Origin: Limnobacter alexandrii
GTDB taxonomy: Bacteria > Pseudomonadota > Gammaproteobacteria > Burkholderiales > Burkholderiaceae_B
NCBI RefSeq assembly: GCF_005871185.1
Contig: NZ_SWKN01000008.1
Location: 388,967 to 452,966, forward strand
Reading direction: 5' to 3'
Length of the DNA stretch: 64,000 nucleotides
The notes under the pieces were generated by a model. It made no database searches and was not told the DNA's origin. It saw only the letters and a list, made by a program, of their open reading frames with translations. The first letter of the stretch is position 1, and the number at the start of each line of letters is the position of its first letter. Made by a program: the position numbers and the translations under genes. This document shows, piece by piece, positions 34,055 through 42,693 of the stretch.

Positions 34055-35031
34055 TGTCTCAATACAGTGCAATCCTTGGCACCGGCGCAAGCCTGCCAAG
34101 GCGTGCGGTTTCAAACCAGGAGTTGACTGAGTTTCTTGCCGAGAAGGGCGTTGAAACCAGCGCTGAATGGATTGAAACGCGCACCGGAATCAAGCAAAGA
34201 TACCTTTGCGAAGCCGATGAAACCAACTGTCAAATGGCCAGCCAGGCCGCTTTGCAAGCCCTGAAGGCGGCGGGCGTATTGCCTGATCAAGTGGATTTGA
34301 TCGTGTTGGCTACCTCCACCCCTGATCAGGTATTTCCGTCGACTGCTTGCGCAGTTCAAGCCGAAATTGGCGCCAAAAAAGCCATGGCCTTTGACATTCA
34401 GGCTGTGTGCAGTGGCTTTGTTTATGCGCTGACTGTCGCCGATTCCATGATTCGTTCAGGCCAGGTTGGCAATGCGCTGGTGATAGGTTCCGAAGTGTTT
34501 AGCCGCCTGATGGACTGGAACGATCGCACCACCTGTGTGTTGTTTGGCGATGGTGCCGGTGCCGTGTTTGTTCAGGCCAGTGCCGAGCCCGGTATTTTGG
34601 GCTGCAAACTACACTCCGACGGCACCTTGGCGTGTATTTTGAACACAACGGGTCGCATCGATGGCGGAAAAATTGTGGGTGATCCCTTTTTGCGCATGGA
34701 TGGGCAGGCAGTGTTCCGCCAGGCGGTGTCCGTGCTTGGCAGCAATGCGCTGGAATTGTTTGAAAGTTTGAATTTCAAGCTTGAAGACCTGGATTTTCTG
34801 GTGCCACACCAAGCCAATGTGCGCATTTTGCATTCCGTTGCGAAAAAATTGAAGCTGCCCGAAGAGCGGGTCGTCATCACCGTTGGAATGCACGGTAACA
34901 CCTCGGCAGCCTCGGTTCCATTGGCTTTGAACCACGCAATTGAGCAAAAACAGATTAAAAAAGGCGATAACGTGCTGTTACAAGGTGTCGGGGGTGGTTT
35001 TACATGGGGCAGCGTGCTCGTTCGCATGTAA
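34054..35031 (+). CDS. fabH: 3-oxoacyl-ACP synthase III
   Basis: This 325-residue enzyme condenses acetyl-CoA with malonyl-ACP to start fatty-acid chains. The catalytic cysteine lies in FDIQAVCSGFVYAL (about residue 113), the histidine in LVPHQANVRIL (about 250) and the asparagine in HGNTSAASVPLAL (about 280). The N-terminal TGASLPRRAVSN and the substrate arginine-tryptophan region are normal. It is coupled to plsX by a one-base overlap and sits in the standard plsX-fabHDG-acpP-fabF order. Confidence 0.96.
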   Translation: MSQYSAILGTGASLPRRAVSNQELTEFLAEKGVETSAEWIETRTGIKQRYLCEADETNCQMASQAALQALKAAGVLPDQVDLIVLATSTPDQVFPSTACAVQAEIGAKKAMAFDIQAVCSGFVYALTVADSMIRSGQVGNALVIGSEVFSRLMDWNDRTTCVLFGDGAGAVFVQASAEPGILGCKLHSDGTLACILNTTGRIDGGKIVGDPFLRMDGQAVFRQAVSVLGSNALELFESLNFKLEDLDFLVPHQANVRILHSVAKKLKLPEERVVITVGMHGNTSAASVPLALNHAIEQKQIKKGDNVLLQGVGGGFTWGSVLVRM

Positions 35032-35053
35032 AATAGCGCAAATTGCAAATTAG

Positions 35054-36013
35054 ATGAATTCCTCGAAAATGACAAAAAAAATTGCCTTCCTTTTTCCAGG
35101 GCAGGGTTCGCAAGCAGTGGGTATGCTGAATGCATTCAAAAACAGCAATGCCACAGCCAGCCTTTATGCCAAGGCCGCCCTCGAAGCTGAGCAGGCGCTG
35201 GGACAAGACCTTGCTTCATTGATTGAACAAGGACCCGCAGAATCACTCAATTTAACCGCGAACACGCAGCCGGCCATGTTGATGGCGGATGTGCTGGTTT
35301 TGCGGGCTTGGCTCGCCGCTGGCGGCGCAGCACCCAATTTGGTTGCGGGGCATTCCCTTGGCGAGTATGCCGCACTGGTTGCAGCGGGTGTGTTCAGTCT
35401 TTCCGAGGGTTTGGGCTTGGTTCGCATTCGTGCCCAAGCCATGCAAGAGGCCGTTCCAGTGGGCCAAGGCGGCATGGCTGCCATTTTGGGTTTGACCGAT
35501 GAGCAGGTGAAACAGGCTTGCCAGCAGGCCAGCGTAAACGGCGAGGTGGCTGAGGCTGTGAATTTCAATGCACCCAGCCAGGTGGTAATTGCCGGTAGCG
35601 CCCAAGGTGTGAAAGCCGCTTGCGAGGCTGCCAAGGCATTGGGTGCCAAGCGTGCCTTGGAATTGCCCGTGTCGGCGCCATTTCATTCCAGTTTGATGAA
35701 GCCTGCTTCTGTTAAATTGGCGGCGGCTTTGGCCAATACAAACTTCAACGCCCCCACAATGCCGGTGTACAACAACATTGATGTGGCTGTAGAATCCGAT
35801 CCCGCGAGAATTCGTGATGCGCTGGTGCGCCAGGCTTATGGTCCGGTTCGCTGGGTTGAAACCATTCAAACCATGACTGCGGCAGGTACCACCCTGTTTG
35901 TGGAATGCGGGCCAGGCAAGGTTTTGGCGGGTTTGGTAAAGCGAATCAGTGATGTGCCTGTGGTCAATATTTTTGATCCAGACAGCATTCAAGCGGCGCT
36001 TGGCGCCGAATAA
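35054..36013 (+). CDS. fabD: Malonyl-CoA-ACP transacylase
   Basis: This enzyme of about 319 residues loads malonyl groups from CoA onto acyl carrier protein. The N-terminal FLFPGQGSQAVGM, the nucleophile motif GHSLGEYAALVAAG (serine near residue 97) and the catalytic histidine in SAPFHSSLM (about 210) are present. Two starts are possible: ATG 35054 and ATG 35069; the later one gives the usual family N-terminus MTKKIAFLFPGQG. Confidence 0.96.
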   Translation: MNSSKMTKKIAFLFPGQGSQAVGMLNAFKNSNATASLYAKAALEAEQALGQDLASLIEQGPAESLNLTANTQPAMLMADVLVLRAWLAAGGAAPNLVAGHSLGEYAALVAAGVFSLSEGLGLVRIRAQAMQEAVPVGQGGMAAILGLTDEQVKQACQQASVNGEVAEAVNFNAPSQVVIAGSAQGVKAACEAAKALGAKRALELPVSAPFHSSLMKPASVKLAAALANTNFNAPTMPVYNNIDVAVESDPARIRDALVRQAYGPVRWVETIQTMTAAGTTLFVECGPGKVLAGLVKRISDVPVVNIFDPDSIQAALGAE

Positions 36014-36027
36014 AAGGGATTAGTCGA

Positions 36028-36780
36028 ATGACCATGTTTGATTTAACCGGAAAAGTTGCCTTGGTAACTGGTGCCAGTCGCGGCATTGGCCGTGAAATCG
36101 CGATTACTTTGGGCAAGGCGGGTGCAACTGTAGTGGGCACAGCCACGTCTGAGGCTGGGGCAGCCGACATTTCTGAGGGCCTGAAAGCCGCTGGTGTAAA
36201 GGGCTTTGGTGCAGCACTTAACGTGACCGACGGCGAAAGCCTGGAGCCCTTGTTTTCTAGAATTGCTGACGAACTGGGGCCACTGTCAATTTTGGTCAAT
36301 AATGCCGGAATTACCCGTGACCAGCTTTCCATGCGCATGAAAGACGAAGATTGGGATGCCGTCATCGCCACCAACCTGTCAGCCGTGTTCAAATTGTCCA
36401 AGCTGGCCATGAAACCCATGATGAAGGCGCGCACTGGTCGCATGATCAACATCACCTCAGTGGTGGGCACCAGTGGAAACGCCGGGCAGGCCAATTATGC
36501 AGCGGCCAAAGCCGGCGTGGCTGGAATGACAAAAGCGCTTGCGCGTGAACTGGGAAGCCGCAATATCACGGTAAACTGTGTGGCGCCCGGATTCATCCAA
36601 ACTGACATGACTGATGCACTGAATGAAACTCAGGTGGGTCAGTTGAAGCAACAAATCCCGTTGGGCCGTATGGGGCAGGTAGGCGACATTGCTGCGGCAG
36701 TGTTGTACCTGGCCAGCGACCAGGCGGGGTATGTAACTGGAACCACATTACACGTGAATGGTGGAATGTGGATGGGCTAA
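36028..36780 (+). CDS. fabG: 3-oxoacyl-ACP reductase FabG
   Basis: This 250-residue NADPH-dependent short-chain reductase reduces 3-oxoacyl-ACP in fatty-acid elongation. The cofactor motif TGASRGIG (residues 14-21), NNAGITRDQLSMRM, the catalytic serine region NITSVVGTSGN and the YxxxK pair in NYAAAKAG are all intact. The C-terminus GTTLHVNGGMWMG is the standard tetramer-forming end. It lies 14 bases after fabD. Confidence 0.96.
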   Translation: MTMFDLTGKVALVTGASRGIGREIAITLGKAGATVVGTATSEAGAADISEGLKAAGVKGFGAALNVTDGESLEPLFSRIADELGPLSILVNNAGITRDQLSMRMKDEDWDAVIATNLSAVFKLSKLAMKPMMKARTGRMINITSVVGTSGNAGQANYAAAKAGVAGMTKALARELGSRNITVNCVAPGFIQTDMTDALNETQVGQLKQQIPLGRMGQVGDIAAAVLYLASDQAGYVTGTTLHVNGGMWMG

Positions 36781-36848
36781 TGGCAAGGCATTTAGAATAT
36801 GATCTGTCATATCGCTTTGCTATTCTCACTCGATTTTATTAAAAACCC

Positions 36849-36861
36849 ACGGAGGCTCCGT
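36849..36861 (+). promoter_or_regulatory. Palindromic ribosome-binding site of acpP
   Basis: ACGGAG-G-CTCCGT is a perfect inverted repeat that contains the GGAGG Shine-Dalgarno sequence and ends one base before the TAATG of acpP. In RNA it could form a five-pair stem with a three-base loop covering the Shine-Dalgarno sequence. Confidence 0.45.
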
Positions 36862-36862
36862 A

Positions 36863-37102
36863 ATGGAAAACATTGAACAGCGCGTTAAAAAGATTGTGGC
36901 CGAGCAACTCGGCGTAAAAGAAGAGGAAATCAAGAACGAATCCTCTTTCGTAGATGATCTGGGCGCTGATTCCTTGGACACAGTGGAATTGGTCATGGCT
37001 TTGGAAGAAGAATTTGAAACAGAAATTCCTGACGAAGAAGCTGAAAAGATCACCACAGTTCAACAAGCAATTGACTACGTTAAGACGAACTCTAAGTCTT
37101 AA
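36863..37102 (+). CDS. acpP: Acyl carrier protein
   Basis: This 79-residue acidic acyl carrier protein has the phosphopantetheine attachment serine in [20 protein letters not shown] (serine near residue 37). It is the carrier for all enzymes in this cluster and is modified by AcpS, encoded at 48482. The sequence [19 protein letters not shown] is the canonical first helix. It lies between fabG and fabF as expected. Confidence 0.98.
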   Translation: MENIEQRVKKIVAEQLGVKEEEIKNESSFVDDLGADSLDTVELVMALEEEFETEIPDEEAEKITTVQQAIDYVKTNSKS

Positions 37103-37187
37103 TGGCTGAACTTGAAGGGGTGCGGAGGAAGTTTTGGCTTCCTCGGCCCCTGTCCGTTCAAGCAAACATTGGATAAAGGGAGGGCTT

Positions 37188-38426
37188 GTGAGCCGTAGAC
37201 GTGTTGTTATTACCGGTTTGGGCATCATCAGCCCTGTGGGTAATTCTGTGAGCGAGGCTTGGACAAGCCTGACCCAAGGCAAATCTGGCATTTCGACCAT
37301 TACCCGGTTCGAAACAGAGGCTTTGTCTGCAAAAATTGCCGGCGAAGTCAAAGGCTTCGATGTGGCAGAGTACATTCCTGGCAAAGAAGCCGCCCGCATG
37401 GATACCTTTATCCATTATGGTTTGGCTGCAGGAATTCAGGCATTCAAAGACTCCGGTCTTGAAGTGACCGAACAAAATTCTGAACGAATTGGCGTGAGCA
37501 TTGGCTCGGGCATTGGCGGTTTGCCGATGATTGAAGACACCCACACCGATTTGATCAACAAAGGCTACCGCCGCATTTCCCCATTTTTCGTGCCAGGCAG
37601 CATCATCAACATGATTTCCGGCCACATGTCCATCATGTACGGCTTGAAAGGGCCAAATATTGCCATGGTGACGGCTTGTACCACGGGTACGCATTCCATT
37701 GGTGAAGCCGCACGCATTATTGAGTACGGTGATGCGGATGTCATGATTGCTGGCGGTGCTGAATCAACTGTGTCACCTCTGGGTATCGGTGGCTTTGCAG
37801 CCATGCGTGCCTTGTCCACCCGCAACGATGACCCCACAGCGGCAAGCCGCCCCTGGGACAAAGACCGTGATGGCTTTGTATTGGGCGAGGGCGCAGGTGT
37901 TCTGGTGCTTGAAGAATACGAGCATGCCAAGAAGCGTGGTGCCAAAATTTATGGTGAAGTGGTGGGCTATGGCATGAGTGCAGACGCAAGCCACATGACC
38001 GCACCTTGCACAGATGGCGACGGTGCAGCGCGTTGCATGAAAGCTGCTTTGCGCAATGCAGGCATGAACCCTGACGATGTAAATTATGTGAATGCGCATG
38101 GTACGTCCACTCCCCTGGGAGATGTCGCCGAAACCATGGCAGTGAAACGCGCACTGGGCGATCATGCTTACAAAACCGTGGTCAACTCCACCAAAAGCAT
38201 GACGGGTCATCTCTTGGGCGCTGCCGGTGGTATCGAGGCAGTGTTCACGGCCCTGGCTGTTCATCACCAGGTTTCGCCACCTACCATCAACCTGATTGAG
38301 GCTGGTGAAGGTTGCGACCTTGATTACTGCGCAAACACGGCCCGTGAGATGAACATCAAACTGGCCTTGTCTAACTCCTTTGGCTTTGGCGGTACCAACG
38401 GTACTTTGGCCATTGCACGGGTGTAA
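37188..38426 (+). CDS. fabF: 3-oxoacyl-ACP synthase II
   Basis: This enzyme of about 412 residues elongates acyl-ACP chains. The start is GTG 37188, preceded by AAAGGGAGGG and giving the typical N-terminus [17 protein letters not shown]; the reading frame is open upstream but that part is not conserved. The catalytic cysteine is in [14 protein letters not shown] (about 164), with histidines in [11 protein letters not shown] (about 304) and [13 protein letters not shown] (about 340). The C-terminal [13 protein letters not shown] is intact. Confidence 0.96.
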   Translation: MSRRRVVITGLGIISPVGNSVSEAWTSLTQGKSGISTITRFETEALSAKIAGEVKGFDVAEYIPGKEAARMDTFIHYGLAAGIQAFKDSGLEVTEQNSERIGVSIGSGIGGLPMIEDTHTDLINKGYRRISPFFVPGSIINMISGHMSIMYGLKGPNIAMVTACTTGTHSIGEAARIIEYGDADVMIAGGAESTVSPLGIGGFAAMRALSTRNDDPTAASRPWDKDRDGFVLGEGAGVLVLEEYEHAKKRGAKIYGEVVGYGMSADASHMTAPCTDGDGAARCMKAALRNAGMNPDDVNYVNAHGTSTPLGDVAETMAVKRALGDHAYKTVVNSTKSMTGHLLGAAGGIEAVFTALAVHHQVSPPTINLIEAGEGCDLDYCANTAREMNIKLALSNSFGFGGTNGTLAIARV

Positions 38427-38461
38427 CGGGGCGCTCCTTGTCAAACACACGGTCGGGCAGC

Positions 38462-38836
38462 ATGTTGAATGAGTTCGCATTCGCTGCCCGAGTAGTATCT
38501 GTTTCGCGCAAACCTGAAAAGCTTGTTTTCAAATTCACCTCAGAATGCGACTCGGGCATGCACGTCAAATTTGACCCCAGGTTTTTTCTGCTTCGCTCAA
38601 CAATGGCTGGCCATGAGCAACACATGGTGTCTTTCTATCGCGCCTGGGTTTTGCCCTTCGGTATCTTCTTGTTTCCACAACAGTCCGCCTTGCTCAAAGC
38701 CAGGGCCTTGTTTGTGTCTGCGTCCTCTTCTGCTTTTCGGCAGTTGCGGGTTTTGGTCTGCCGCTTGCAATCCCATGAAAATGCGGATAAGCCTTCACTT
38801 TCCAGCTATTTTTGGAGGATGAATGTCCTCCGATAA
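38462..38836 (+). CDS. Hypothetical protein between fabF and rpoE
   Basis: This is a weakly supported reading frame of about 124 residues, overlapping the rpoE start by 14 bases. It shows one or two moderately hydrophobic stretches (RAWVLPFGIFLFP and ALLKARALFVSASSS). Burkholderiales often carry a small poorly conserved membrane protein gene here, sometimes assigned to the YgfX family, but I cannot confirm that family from this sequence. A TTG at 38438 is an alternative start. Without it, the fabF-rpoE gap would be about 400 bases with no gene. Confidence 0.4.
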   Translation: MLNEFAFAARVVSVSRKPEKLVFKFTSECDSGMHVKFDPRFFLLRSTMAGHEQHMVSFYRAWVLPFGIFLFPQQSALLKARALFVSASSSAFRQLRVLVCRLQSHENADKPSLSSYFWRMNVLR

Positions 38837-39425
38837 AGACGATGATTTGCTGATCGTTCAGCGTGTTCAGGCTGGGGACAAACTTGCGTTCAACTTGTTG
38901 GTGAACAAATACCACAGGCGAGTGGCCCGATTGCTGACGCGCATGGTTCGCAATCAGGAAGACATTGAGGACGTGGTGCAGGAAACCTTCATCAAAGCCT
39001 ACCGGGCCATTGGCAATTTCCGTGGGGACAGTGCGTTTTACACCTGGATCTACCGCATTGCCATCAATACGGCCAAGAATTTGTTGGTGACTCAAGGGCG
39101 GCGTCCTTCTACCCTGAAAGAATCAAATGACGGGGACAGTGAAACTTTTGAAGACAATGCTGCTCTTAGTAACATTGATACGCCGGAATCGCTCTACCAA
39201 ACCAAGCAGATCGGTGAAGCGGTCAATGAGGCCATGGCGGCGTTGCCTGAGGAGTTGCGGTCGGCAATTGTCATGCGCGAGATTGATGGCCTGAGTTACG
39301 AAGAGATTGCTGCAGCAATGGATTGCCCAATTGGCACGGTTCGATCGCGAATCTTCCGCGCTAGAGAATCTATTGCAGCAAAAATCAAACCTTTGTTGGA
39401 ACCCAAAGGCAGCAAGCGTTGGTAA
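38823..39425 (+). CDS. rpoE: RNA polymerase sigma-E factor
   Basis: This 200-residue ECF sigma factor of the RpoE/AlgU type drives the envelope-stress response. Region 2 is LLVNKYHRRVARLLTRMVRNQEDIEDVVQETF, with FYTWIYRIAINTAKN; region 4 is LPEELRSAIVMREIDGLSYEEIAAAMDCPIGTVRSRIFRAR. A TTTTTGGAGG site lies just before the ATG. The next genes encode its anti-sigma factor, the RseB regulator and a DegP-like protease, the standard alg/muc arrangement. Confidence 0.96.
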   Translation: MSSDKDDDLLIVQRVQAGDKLAFNLLVNKYHRRVARLLTRMVRNQEDIEDVVQETFIKAYRAIGNFRGDSAFYTWIYRIAINTAKNLLVTQGRRPSTLKESNDGDSETFEDNAALSNIDTPESLYQTKQIGEAVNEAMAALPEELRSAIVMREIDGLSYEEIAAAMDCPIGTVRSRIFRARESIAAKIKPLLEPKGSKRW

Positions 39426-39441
39426 ACCGGTGAGTGTAGAA

Positions 39442-40092
39442 ATGAACAGAAACGAACAAATTTCCGCGATGTTGGATGGCGAGCTTGATGAGCTTGAGCT
39501 CAAGCGCCTTCTTGAGTCCATGGAAGCTGAAGAAGCCGAAGCCTGGCAAGGTTACTGTGCGGTGGGCGACTTGATTCGTTCCAGCGAGATGATTTCGTTT
39601 CACTCCCCGGGTTTGGTAGGGCGCATTGCCGCCAGCCTTGAAAGAGAACCCACTGTAGTTGCACCTGTACTGGCTGCCAAAATTGATCGGCAAACCGCCT
39701 TGCAGCGTGTATTTTCAGCGGGACGTTCGCGTCGTTTGCTGGCCTCGGTGGCTGCGGTGGGGTTTTTCAGCTTTGCATTGAACCAGGCAGTTCCGCCCCT
39801 GGACAGCCAGGTTCAAATGGTTCGAACGCAAGCAGTCGAAAACACATTTACGGATCAAGAGCTGGCACTTTGGCAAGAGTATTTCATGGCCCATCAGCAA
39901 AACAGCATTCGAGGCGGGTTGTCCGGTGTGTCCCCTATTGCCCGGGTGGAAGCTGATCGCCCGATGCTGGACAATACAGAAACCATCATCGTGAACAATT
40001 CTGGCGCTGGTGAATGGATGAATGTGTGGGAACCTTCCCCATACAGCACGGACCCCAGCGTTGAGTTCAACTACGTTTCATCCAGCCGCTAA
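39442..40092 (+). CDS. rseA: Anti-sigma-E factor RseA/MucA
   Basis: This protein of about 216 residues binds and holds RpoE at the inner membrane. The N-terminal cytoplasmic domain is typical (EQISAMLDGELDELELKRLLESM, WQGYCAVGDLIRSSE). One membrane segment lies around residues 95-112 (LLASVAAVGFFSFAL), followed by a periplasmic domain where stress proteases would cut and RseB would bind. The start could also be GTG 39430. It follows rpoE by 16 bases. Confidence 0.9.
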   Translation: MNRNEQISAMLDGELDELELKRLLESMEAEEAEAWQGYCAVGDLIRSSEMISFHSPGLVGRIAASLEREPTVVAPVLAAKIDRQTALQRVFSAGRSRRLLASVAAVGFFSFALNQAVPPLDSQVQMVRTQAVENTFTDQELALWQEYFMAHQQNSIRGGLSGVSPIARVEADRPMLDNTETIIVNNSGAGEWMNVWEPSPYSTDPSVEFNYVSSSR

Positions 40093-40106
40093 ATGACATT
40101 GAAACC

Positions 40107-41087
40107 ATGAAGATGTACCGCCCGTTTCACTTTGCCAAACACATTGCAACCGGCGTTTTTATGGCTTCGGTGGCTTTTTCCGCGCAAGCTGAGCAAAGTC
40201 TTTGGAGTTTGGTGTGGGCCAGCCACGATCAAGCCAAAACGCTCAGTTATTCCGGTTTGCTGATTACCGAGTCTGGCAAACATTCCCAAACCAGCAAATT
40301 GTTGCATCAGGCAACAGCGGGTGGTGAGTTCGAGGTTCTAGAGCGCCTGGATGGGCAACCCGCAAAATGGATTCGGCACAATGATCAAATTCAATGTGTG
40401 ATCCCCGACCGAAAAATGATTCTCACCGAGAGACGCCATACCTCGATTGCGTTTCCCCGAGTGCTGGCGGGTGCTGACGGCTCAAATTCTTTGGAAAAGC
40501 TTTACACCATTGACGAAATGCCGGGGCGCCGCGTGGCTGGCCGTGCGGTTAGAGTGCTGAAGTTGACTCCGAAAGACGATCTGCGTTACGAATATCGGCT
40601 GTATGTTGATCGTGAAAACAAACTGTTGATGCGTTCAGAGCTTTATTCGCCGCAAGGTGAAGTGCTTGAAAACGTGGGTTTCAAGGAAATATCATTTGAG
40701 CCGGCCTTGATTGAAAATCCGTCTTTGGCCAAAGCCGGCCCTGGCTGGAGGACAAGCAGCACCGAGGTGCGCAAGTTAAGCCCTGAAGAATTGGCCTATG
40801 ATTTGCCCGACTTGGCGTTTGGTTTCAGGAAAGCAGACACCGTGTGTCGAGTGAAGTCCAAAGACGATCAAATTCATCAAACCGTGTATTCGGATGGCTT
40901 GTCCACCTTGTCGGTGTTTATTCAAAAAGTTCAGGCCAATCACTCCATGCCGCAAGTGCCCATGAGCCACGGTGCAGTGATGTCGAAGTCTGAAACTCAG
41001 GGCGAGCACTTGGTCACTGTGCTGGGTGAAGTTCCTGAGAAAACCTTGGGACTTTTTTTAAAGTCCGTTCGTTGGAAGTCTCAATAA
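40107..41087 (+). CDS. rseB: Sigma-E regulatory protein RseB/MucB
   Basis: This 326-residue periplasmic protein shields RseA from proteolysis and senses lipid or lipopolysaccharide signals. It has a Sec signal peptide ending SAQA, then the MucB/RseB N-terminal LolA-like domain (AKTLSYSGLLITESGKHSQTSKLLH, YEYRLYVDRENKLLMRSELY) and the C-terminal domain (VYSDGLSTLSVFIQKV, GAVMSKSETQGEHLVTVLGEVPEKTL). The length matches the family. It lies between rseA and the DegP-type protease gene. Confidence 0.93.
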   Translation: MKMYRPFHFAKHIATGVFMASVAFSAQAEQSLWSLVWASHDQAKTLSYSGLLITESGKHSQTSKLLHQATAGGEFEVLERLDGQPAKWIRHNDQIQCVIPDRKMILTERRHTSIAFPRVLAGADGSNSLEKLYTIDEMPGRRVAGRAVRVLKLTPKDDLRYEYRLYVDRENKLLMRSELYSPQGEVLENVGFKEISFEPALIENPSLAKAGPGWRTSSTEVRKLSPEELAYDLPDLAFGFRKADTVCRVKSKDDQIHQTVYSDGLSTLSVFIQKVQANHSMPQVPMSHGAVMSKSETQGEHLVTVLGEVPEKTLGLFLKSVRWKSQ

Positions 41088-41102
41088 CAAGGAAATTTTT
41101 AA

Positions 41103-42578
41103 ATGAGATCTGAAGTGTTGAATTCCCGAAACTTTGTATGGATGGCCTTTTTTTTGCTGGCCGCAGTGTTTTTTGCAGACTCGGTGCCTGCACATGCGCA
41201 GACCAATGCGCGCGGCTTGCCCGACTTTTCTGATTTGGTGGATCGCGTCGGCCCTGCAGTGGTCAACATTCGTACCACTCAAAAAGTAAGCCAGAATCCG
41301 CAAGGTTTTCCCGGTTTTCCGGGTATGGATCCCAATGATCCATTTTTCGAGTTTTTCCGCCGCTTTATGCCACCAGGCACACCCATGCCCGGGCAGCCTG
41401 GCCAGGCACCGCGCGGTGGGCAGCAAGCTCCTGAGCGTGAAGTGCCCAGTGGTGTGGGCTCAGGCTTTGTCATCGATTCCGATGGTTTCCTGCTGACCAA
41501 CCACCACGTGGTAGATGGTGCGGAATCCATTATCGTGACTTTCCCGGACAAGCGGGAATTCAAAGGCAAGGTCATTGGTTCAGACCAGCGAACCGACGTT
41601 GCCTTGGTCAAAATTGAAGGCAAAAACCTTCCCTTCCTGAAAATCGGGAATGTGGCCAACACCAAGGTGGGTCAATGGGTGGTGGCAATTGGGTCGCCGT
41701 TTGGCCTGGAAAACTCGGTGACAGCCGGTATTGTGAGCGCCAAAGGCCGAGACACTGGTGAATATTTGCCCTTTATTCAAACCGACGTTGCCGTAAACCC
41801 AGGAAACTCGGGTGGCCCCTTGTTGAATCTCGATGGTGAAGTGATCGGCATTAACTCCCAGATTTACAGCCGCACTGGCGGCTTCATGGGTATTTCTTTT
41901 GCCATTCCAATTGACGAAGCCATGCGTGTGGCCAAACAGCTGCGTGAAACTGGCAAGGTAAGCCGTGGTCGCATTGGTGTGGGCATTGGTGAGGTTGACA
42001 AAGACGTGGCGAAGGCCTTGGGCCTGGACTCTGCCGTGGGTGCCTTGGTGGGCTCTGTGGGCAAAGACAGCCCAGCGGACAAAGCGGGCGTGATTGCAGG
42101 CGACATTATTTTGCGGTTTGATGGCAAAAAGGTGGAGAAAGCCTCTGATTTGCCACGCATCGTGGGTGAAACCAAGCCGGGCAGCAAGGTCAACATGGTT
42201 TTGTGGCGCAAGGGCGCTGAAAAAACCGTGTCGATTACGGTAGGAGAATTTGAGAATGAGGCTGCCAAACCAGCAGCTGCGCCTGCTGAAAAACCAAAGG
42301 CTGCTGAGGCCGATAAACTGGGTTTGACAGTGACTGATCCTACTGCCCAGGAAAAGTCGGCGTTGAACCTGAGCGGTGGCGTGGTCGTGCGCAACGCAGT
42401 GGGTATGGCTGCATCTGCGGGCATTACGGTGGGTGACGTCATCCTGCGTGTGGGCCGAACCGATATCACTTCGGCCAAACAGTTTGCAGACTTGGTCAAG
42501 GCCATTCCAAAAGGACAGGCCGCCCCAATGTTGGTGCGCCGCGGCGAGAACTCTTTCTTCGTGGTGTTGACACCCTGA
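41103..42578 (+). CDS. mucD: Do-family periplasmic serine protease (DegP/MucD)
   Basis: This is a 491-residue periplasmic HtrA protease and chaperone. The signal segment lies within the first 36 residues (ending AHAQ). The catalytic triad is visible: histidine in LLTNHHVVDGA, aspartate in RTDVALVKIEG and serine in NPGNSGGPLLN. Two PDZ domains follow (about 285-375 and 400-490). A proline/glycine/phenylalanine-rich linker (FPGFPGMDPNDPFFEFFRRF, then PGTPMPGQPGQ) lies before the protease core. Its place after rseB matches mucD. Confidence 0.95.
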   Translation: MRSEVLNSRNFVWMAFFLLAAVFFADSVPAHAQTNARGLPDFSDLVDRVGPAVVNIRTTQKVSQNPQGFPGFPGMDPNDPFFEFFRRFMPPGTPMPGQPGQAPRGGQQAPEREVPSGVGSGFVIDSDGFLLTNHHVVDGAESIIVTFPDKREFKGKVIGSDQRTDVALVKIEGKNLPFLKIGNVANTKVGQWVVAIGSPFGLENSVTAGIVSAKGRDTGEYLPFIQTDVAVNPGNSGGPLLNLDGEVIGINSQIYSRTGGFMGISFAIPIDEAMRVAKQLRETGKVSRGRIGVGIGEVDKDVAKALGLDSAVGALVGSVGKDSPADKAGVIAGDIILRFDGKKVEKASDLPRIVGETKPGSKVNMVLWRKGAEKTVSITVGEFENEAAKPAAAPAEKPKAAEADKLGLTVTDPTAQEKSALNLSGGVVVRNAVGMAASAGITVGDVILRVGRTDITSAKQFADLVKAIPKGQAAPMLVRRGENSFFVVLTP

Positions 42579-42668
42579 GCCTTAAGTTCTGAACAACTCG
42601 GCGGGCCTGGCGAAATATGCTGTAAAGCAAGGCCTGATCGGGTAAAATGACACGTTACCGAAATTTTC

Positions 42669-42692
42669 AGGGGGCCGAGCAGCCCCCTTTTT
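42669..42692 (+). terminator. Intrinsic terminator or leader attenuator before lepA
   Basis: A 7-base stem AGGGGGC/GCCCCCT with a 6-base loop is followed by TTTTT and ends two bases before the lepA ATG. A possible -10 (TAAAAT, 42643-42648) lies upstream, so the hairpin could sit in the lepA leader. Otherwise it ends the rpoE-mucD transcript. Confidence 0.7.
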
Positions 42693-42693
42693 A

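Noticed and set aside
38523..38822. 99-codon second frame between fabF and rpoE
   Set aside because: It is rich in cysteine, serine and proline, as expected of an out-of-frame reading, and has no family feature.
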